Program-made: the position numbers and the translations under genes | NCBI GenBank assembly: GCA_034409055.1 | Contig: DAOUMU010000155.1 | Location: forward strand, 1 to 26,974 | Direction: 5' to 3' | Source of the DNA: DAOUMU01 sp034409055 | Lineage (GTDB): Bacteria > Chloroflexota > Anaerolineae > 4572-78 > J111 | Length of the DNA stretch: 26,974 bases | Shown here: positions 22,277-26,974 of the stretch, piece after piece | Numbering within the stretch: position 1 is the first letter of the stretch | How the letters are laid out: the number at the start of each line of letters is the position of its first letter | The notes under the pieces: model-generated | Seen by the model: only the letters and a program-made list of their open reading frames with translations | What the model was told of the DNA's origin: nothing | Databases searched by the model: none

Positions 22277-24735
22277 CGGGTGATGGCTTCACCAGGATAA
22301 CCCGATATATAAAGCACCTTTATCCCAGGGGTTAGCAAGACTAATTGCTCTGCAAGTTCACTGCCATTCATACCACCAGGCATAATTACATCAGTGAGTA
22401 ACAAGTGAATTATGCCGGTATACTGTTGACAAATGGCCATAGCTTCACGGCCATAACTGGCTTCTAAAACGGTATAACCGTATCTAGTCAAGATTTGACG
22501 GATTAGATCCCGAACCACCTCATCATCTTCAACCAATAGAATGGTTTCTGAACCTAACAAAGTAGCCACTTCAGGTTGTTTTTGTTGGTTTAACTCAATC
22601 CCGGCTTGTTTGACTTGCGGTAGGTAAATTTTAAAAGTGCTGCCTTCATTTGGTTCGCTGTATACCCAAATATGCCCACCGCTTTGCTTTACAATTCCAT
22701 GGACGGTAGCCAGGCCCAGTCCTGTACCTTTGCCCGCTTCTTTGGTGGTAAAGAACGGTTCGAAGATGCGGGCCTGGATATCAGGATTCATGCCCATGCC
22801 GGTATCGCTTACGGTTAACATCACATAGGGACCAGTTGCCACATCAATATGGTGGTATGCATATCCGTCATCTAGATAAATATCGGAAGTCTCTATAGTC
22901 AATTTCCCCCCCTGCGGCATAGCATCACGGGCGTTGACAGCCAGATTCATGATGACTTGCTCAAGCTGTCCCTGGTCAGCTCGAATCAACCCCAGTTCCG
23001 TTCCGGGCACAACCACCAAATCAATATCCTCACCAATTAACCGACGCAACATCTTTTCTATATCAGCTATTACCCCATTAAGGTTCAATATTTTAGGCTG
23101 AAGAATTTGCTGGCGACTAAAGGCCAGCAATTGCCGGGTTAGAGCCGTGGCTCGCTCACTCGCCTCTATGATTGGTTTAATCCCTCGTTTCAACTCGTCA
23201 CTATTCGCATAACGTTGCAGCAAAAACTCGCTATTGCCGATGATAACAGTCAGCAGATTATTGAAATCATGGGCCACACCACCAGCCAAACGCCCAATCG
23301 CCTCCATTTTCTGCGCCTGACGAAGTTGTTCCTCAAGCTGCCGGCGTTCAGTAATATCCTGAACCGTCCCCACCATCCCAATAGCTTGACCCGTCTCATT
23401 AAAAATCACTTCACCCTGCTCATATACAACTCGCTCCTCTCCGTCCGGTAGTACGACCCGATGATCAATCCTGAGGATTTTATTGGTAGATAATGCCTCC
23501 TGTACAGATCGATTGACAAACTCTCTATCATTGGGATGAACCCGTTTTAAAAAACCTTCAAATGTTCCACTAAGCTGATGAGGTTCCACACCAAATATTC
23601 GGTAAACCTCATCAGACCAGATGACCGTATTATTAATAATATCCCATTCCCAATTTCCTAACCGGGCAATGCGCTGTGCTTCGGTTAGCCTGGCCTGGCT
23701 CTTCAGCAACGCTTCTTCTGTCTGCGTCCGTTCGGCAATTTCCTGTTGCGCTTGTTCATACAGCCGGGCATTTCTAATAGCAATGGCGACACCCCCAGCC
23801 AGAGTCATTCCATTCTGAACATCCTGTTCGGTAAAGGTATTGGTCTTTGTGCTCAGAAAAACCATCACGCCAAATGCGGTCTCTTCATACACCACTGGCA
23901 TAAACAAAGCCGATCGTACAGTTTCGTCAAAAGGAATCCAGCGTTCATCGCGGGACGTATCTTGAATTATTAAAGGTTCTTTAGTTTGTCCCACCAACCC
24001 TACCAGGCCGCGTTCATCCCCCAAAACAAACGCTAACTCTTGGTCAAATGCTTTAACATCCTGGAGATAACCGGTTGAAGCCGCCAGGCGAAATACTTTG
24101 GCAGGTGTATCATAGAGAAAAAAATCAGCTTGGGTATACCCCATAATATTAATGGTAATATCCAGCACTTGGGGAAGGAGGTTCGATAGGTCCATAATTG
24201 AGGTAAGGGCCACACTCGCCTGGTAGAGCGCCGACAAACGTTGATTCGCCTCTTCAAGTTGGGCCATTTTGCGTTCTAACTTGCGAAAGAGGGCTTCGTT
24301 GTGCTCCTGGTAATATGCACCCTCCTCCATAGCTGATTTGGAGACTACCGTTGACTCTTTGGCTGCATATTCCTCAAAAACTTCTTTCAATATCTGTACC
24401 AACGTACCTGGTTCGATAGGCTTGATTAAGAAGCGATCTGCCCCCAGGCTCAAGGCCAGTTTCTCGTCCTCAGGTTCGGTGTAGGTGGCGGTGTAATGAA
24501 CGAAAGGGATGTCCTTCAACTGTTCATCCTCTTTCCAATGGCGGCAGAGGGTAAAACCATCCATGACTGGCATTAGAATGTCGGTGACAATCATGTCGGG
24601 CGGATCAATCCGGGCCATTTCCAGGGCCTCGGCACCATTGGTGGCAGAGACAACTTCGTAACCATTGCCTTTTAGAAGCACCTGTAGCATATAACGATTT
24701 TGTTCGTTGTCATCGGCTATCAGGATTTTGGTCAT
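22168..24735 (-). CDS. Hybrid sensor histidine kinase (REC-GAF-PAS-HisKA-HATPase-REC)
   Basis: The 855-residue cytoplasmic signalling protein has no membrane segment. An N-terminal receiver spans 1-125 (Asp52, Lys105). A coiled linker leads to a GAF domain at about 170-325, then PAS with PAC at about 350-465. HisKA carries GGVAHDFNNLL with phospho-acceptor His489. HATPase has its N box at 599-605 (AVNARDA), DTGMGM (644-649) and GKGTGLGL (668-675). A second receiver spans 730-850 (Asp782, Lys834). The frame is open back to 24,873, but the start at MTKILIADDNEQ is preferred, because it opens the receiver domain exactly and has AAGGA 7-8 nt upstream. It overlaps the preceding regulator gene by 26 bp. 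Confidence 0.92.
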   Translation of the reverse strand: MTKILIADDNEQNRYMLQVLLKGNGYEVVSATNGAEALEMARIDPPDMIVTDILMPVMDGFTLCRHWKEDEQLKDIPFVHYTATYTEPEDEKLALSLGADRFLIKPIEPGTLVQILKEVFEEYAAKESTVVSKSAMEEGAYYQEHNEALFRKLERKMAQLEEANQRLSALYQASVALTSIMDLSNLLPQVLDITINIMGYTQADFFLYDTPAKVFRLAASTGYLQDVKAFDQELAFVLGDERGLVGLVGQTKEPLIIQDTSRDERWIPFDETVRSALFMPVVYEETAFGVMVFLSTKTNTFTEQDVQNGMTLAGGVAIAIRNARLYEQAQQEIAERTQTEEALLKSQARLTEAQRIARLGNWEWDIINNTVIWSDEVYRIFGVEPHQLSGTFEGFLKRVHPNDREFVNRSVQEALSTNKILRIDHRVVLPDGEERVVYEQGEVIFNETGQAIGMVGTVQDITERRQLEEQLRQAQKMEAIGRLAGGVAHDFNNLLTVIIGNSEFLLQRYANSDELKRGIKPIIEASERATALTRQLLAFSRQQILQPKILNLNGVIADIEKMLRRLIGEDIDLVVVPGTELGLIRADQGQLEQVIMNLAVNARDAMPQGGKLTIETSDIYLDDGYAYHHIDVATGPYVMLTVSDTGMGMNPDIQARIFEPFFTTKEAGKGTGLGLATVHGIVKQSGGHIWVYSEPNEGSTFKIYLPQVKQAGIELNQQKQPEVATLLGSETILLVEDDEVVRDLIRQILTRYGYTVLEASYGREAMAICQQYTGIIHLLLTDVIMPGGMNGSELAEQLVLLTPGIKVLYISGYPGEAITRHSNLVLPNASFISKPFSPTILGQKVREVLDSKMAP

Positions 24736-25126
24736 AGTATTTTCCTTGTCCAGATAATCTATCCAGTAAATGCCGTTCAATCTCGGCCATAAACGTCTCA
24801 GGATTAATGGGTTTTTCAATATAGCCTGTACAACCGGCGGCCAGCGTTCGTTCCCGGTCACCCGCCATCGCATATGACGTCACGGCCACAATGGGCACAT
24901 CATTCAACGCAGGATTGTTTCTTAATTCTTGGGCTACTGTATAACCATCCATCACCGGCAGTTGAATATCTAACAGAATGAGGGCCGGCTCTATTTGGGC
25001 GGCCAGGTCAATTCCTTGCCGGCCATCCCGAGCCTGAACAACCTCGTACCCGTGTTTTTCCAGCATAAACGTGACCAGGTAAAGATTCTGCTCGTTGTCT
25101 TCAATAACCAAAATTTTAGACCTCAT
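24710..25126 (-). CDS. Single-domain response regulator (DivK/Spo0F-like layout)
   Basis: The 138 residues form one receiver domain and nothing else. Acidic pocket residues lie in VIEDNEQN (Glu9, Asp10), and the phospho-acceptor is Asp53 in LLDIQLPVMDG. The conserved Thr83 is in AVTSYAM and Lys105 in IEKPINPE. With no output domain it most likely relays phosphate between the two kinases encoded on either side. It starts 3 bp after the stop of the upstream kinase and overlaps the downstream hybrid kinase by 26 bp, a tight three-gene operon. Confidence 0.93.
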   Translation of the reverse strand: MRSKILVIEDNEQNLYLVTFMLEKHGYEVVQARDGRQGIDLAAQIEPALILLDIQLPVMDGYTVAQELRNNPALNDVPIVAVTSYAMAGDRERTLAAGCTGYIEKPINPETFMAEIERHLLDRLSGQGKYYDQNPDSR

Positions 25127-25129
25127 TGT

Positions 25130-26881
25130 TTATTCCTGCTCTGGTTCAGGGCTACGAGCCGGGAGGGTGAAGGTAAAAACACTGCCCTGGCCCCATTCGC
25201 TCTCAACCCAAATTTTGCCGCCCAACATTTTTACCAATCGCTGGCAAATGGATAGCCCCAGCCCGGTGCCTTCGTGCTTACGAGTAAGGCCGGTATCAAC
25301 TTGATGGAATGGTTTGAATAGTTTGTCTATATCCTCCGGTTTAATCCCAATGCCGGAATCAATCACGCTTATAACCACCTCATGATTACGAATCTCACAT
25401 TCAACGCGCACTTCACCTTGTTCGGTGAATTTTATGGCATTATTCACCAGATTGATAACGATTTGCTCTACGCGACACTTATCACTGCTGATCCGGCCGA
25501 CATCCGGAGTGATATTGGCAATTAGAGTCACCCCCTTCTTTTGCGCCATTGGAGTTACAGTTTGAATGGCCTTGTCAATGGCCTGGCGTATATCAACAAC
25601 TTCAACAGATACCTTTAGTTGTCCTGCTTCAATTTTGGAAATATCCAGCACGTCGTTGATAAGGTCTAACAGGTGTTGGGCGCTTTTACTCACCATGCCC
25701 AATTGCAGAGCTTGTTCATCGTTCAAGGGGCCGGCCAACCCTTGCAGCATAATCCCCGTAAAGCCAATAATTGAGTTAAGTGGGGTTCGCAATTCATGGG
25801 ACATTGTGGCCAGAAAGGCCGATTTGAGTCGATCTGCCTCTTTCGCCGCTTCGTACAGCCGCCCATTATGGATGGCAATGGCGGCCTGGCTAGCCAACAT
25901 TGTCACCAAATGCAAGTCATCCTCTGCAAAAGCCCGCTTATGCTCGCTGTTGACAACCGTGAGGGTTCCATTTACCTCTTTACCTATCATTAAAGGCGCC
26001 ACAGCAATGGATTTACTTTTGCTCCGGCGGGCTTCAACCAAAGCTTGACCCACATTGCGTTTGTCTTTTTTGATGTCATTTGAGAGGGTAGGTTGCTTAT
26101 GCTGAAGTACCCAACCACTAATCCCATCGCAGAATTCTTGATATGTATAGTTTTCAAATTGTGTCTGGCTGTAGCCATATCCCATCACCTTTATTAGCTC
26201 TGATTTTTGAGCATCAATCAGTACAATTAAACATTTGTCAGCGTCAACTAATTGCACAACGTTCTCAGCAATGATTTGTAGTAATTCGTCCAGTTCCAGG
26301 GTGGCCGTAATTCTTTTTTCAATCTCATACAAAGCGGTTAATTCCGTGGCGATCTGAATTGTTTTTTCATATAAACGCGCATTTTCAATAGCAACAGCGG
26401 CTTGATTTGCCAATGATGTCATAATGCTTATATCTGCCTGATCAAAATTACGTTCATCGGGGCGATTAATGGCGGTAACGGTTCCAAATATTTTATCTCG
26501 ATAAAGCAGCGGCACCACCATAATAGCCCCACACTTTGTTTCAACTCGACGTTGTTGGACAGTGGGGCTTTCACGTGGGTCAGCTTTTTCTTTTGACGAT
26601 AAGGCCGGTTTTAATTCACGCAATACCCACCCGCTCAATCCGGCCCACAATTCATTAAAGGAAATTTCAGTGACATATTCTGCTGCCCCTGGCCCCCCTT
26701 TAGCAAAATGATTTATCTCACGAGTCTCCAGGTTAACCGTCGCCAGAGTCACGCGATCGGCCGGCAGCACTCTGGCAATACTATCTACAATATTTTGCAA
26801 TAAATCCGGCAAGTTCTCAATGGCTATGAGCGAGTGGCTGATCATATAAGGGTGTAAAACGCAAAAGATGGTAAATTTCAT
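25130..26881 (-). CDS. Sensor histidine kinase (GAF-GAF-HisKA-HATPase)
   Basis: The 583-residue soluble kinase has two tandem GAF domains, about 20-170 and 190-345. Both end with the typical exit helix (NQAAVAIENARLYE and SQAAIAIHNGRLYE). HisKA contains ATMSHELRTPLNSIIGF with His362. The ATPase domain has INLVNNAIKF (N box, 476-485), DSGIG (508-512) and EGTGLGL (537-543). The first GAF begins abruptly: the family sequence is recognisable only from about IAIENLPDLLQNIVDSI. The first ~18 residues (MKFTIFCVLHPYMISHS) look unrelated, so an N-terminal part may have been lost near 26,880. No clear Shine-Dalgarno precedes the ATG. Confidence 0.9.
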   Translation of the reverse strand: MKFTIFCVLHPYMISHSLIAIENLPDLLQNIVDSIARVLPADRVTLATVNLETREINHFAKGGPGAAEYVTEISFNELWAGLSGWVLRELKPALSSKEKADPRESPTVQQRRVETKCGAIMVVPLLYRDKIFGTVTAINRPDERNFDQADISIMTSLANQAAVAIENARLYEKTIQIATELTALYEIEKRITATLELDELLQIIAENVVQLVDADKCLIVLIDAQKSELIKVMGYGYSQTQFENYTYQEFCDGISGWVLQHKQPTLSNDIKKDKRNVGQALVEARRSKSKSIAVAPLMIGKEVNGTLTVVNSEHKRAFAEDDLHLVTMLASQAAIAIHNGRLYEAAKEADRLKSAFLATMSHELRTPLNSIIGFTGIMLQGLAGPLNDEQALQLGMVSKSAQHLLDLINDVLDISKIEAGQLKVSVEVVDIRQAIDKAIQTVTPMAQKKGVTLIANITPDVGRISSDKCRVEQIVINLVNNAIKFTEQGEVRVECEIRNHEVVISVIDSGIGIKPEDIDKLFKPFHQVDTGLTRKHEGTGLGLSICQRLVKMLGGKIWVESEWGQGSVFTFTLPARSPEPEQE

Positions 26882-26891
26882 AATTTAGCCG

Positions 26892-26930
26892 GTGACAGAG
26901 GAGCAAGACCAAAAGTTAAGACGCTGTCAC
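26892..26930. repeat. Small inverted repeat upstream of the kinase gene
   Basis: GTGACAG (26892-26898) and CTGTCAC (26924-26930) form a 7-bp inverted pair with a 25-nt interval, just upstream of the kinase start. It shares GGTGACAG, CTGTCAC and AAAATCAGACC with the 2785-2870 element and may be a decayed relative. Confidence 0.35.
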
Positions 26931-26974
26931 AAAAATCAGACCACTTGTGAACAGCCCAGTGGCAACGAGCATAC

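Overview
The window looks like part of a Chloroflexota (Anaerolineae-like) chromosome. This is inferred from the peptide-type solute-binding lipoprotein with tandem VEVEKEV repeats after its lipobox, a secreted protein ending in a YLPIILK-type tail, and short repeats that read CPERSRR when translated. No rRNA or tRNA gene and no taxonomic marker was seen, so the phylum is an inference.

Left part (1-12,976). A degraded strip holds an AraC C-terminal remnant, a DUF2000 pseudogene and a peroxiredoxin-like pseudogene, together with an intact proline dehydrogenase gene. Next comes a long minus-strand operon for uptake and catabolism of unsaturated uronates: a perfect sigma70-type promoter at 12,938-12,966, a truncated URO-D-like gene, a lipoprotein SBP, two permeases and two ATPases of Opp/Dpp type, a DlgD-like reductase, KduI, an IclR regulator and KduD. 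KduI isomerises 5-keto-4-deoxyuronate and KduD reduces the product to 2-keto-3-deoxygluconate. The ABC system probably imports the oligouronides; that substrate is inferred from context.

Middle part (about 13,180-22,130). This is the unusual section. It reads as an integron gene-cassette array without an integrase in view. Four attC-like sites (about 125-150 bp each once introns are removed) separate plus-strand cassettes: a secreted SBP fusion, an ORF-less cassette, a membrane protein, and a CopG/MazF-type toxin-antitoxin pair. The attC sites are riddled with group II introns. Two minus-strand introns (13,186-15,584 with its reverse transcriptase; 17,689-19,406 without one) and a 52-bp intron 5' remnant (20,518-20,569) all begin at the same base of an attC core. 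Removing the two complete ones restores RYYYAAC cores and well-paired attC arms. The second intron is itself split by another group II intron (18,072-18,802), giving a twintron. A further ORF-less intron on the plus strand (20,621-21,414) sits inside the fourth attC. All six copies of a ~24-bp repeat found in the window lie inside these introns, one in frame in the reverse transcriptase and one in a domain V loop.

Right part (22,168-26,974). A minus-strand signalling operon encodes a GAF-GAF histidine kinase, a single-domain response regulator and a REC-GAF-PAS-HisKA-HATPase-REC hybrid kinase. The toxin gene of the last cassette runs into the end of the hybrid kinase gene tail to tail.
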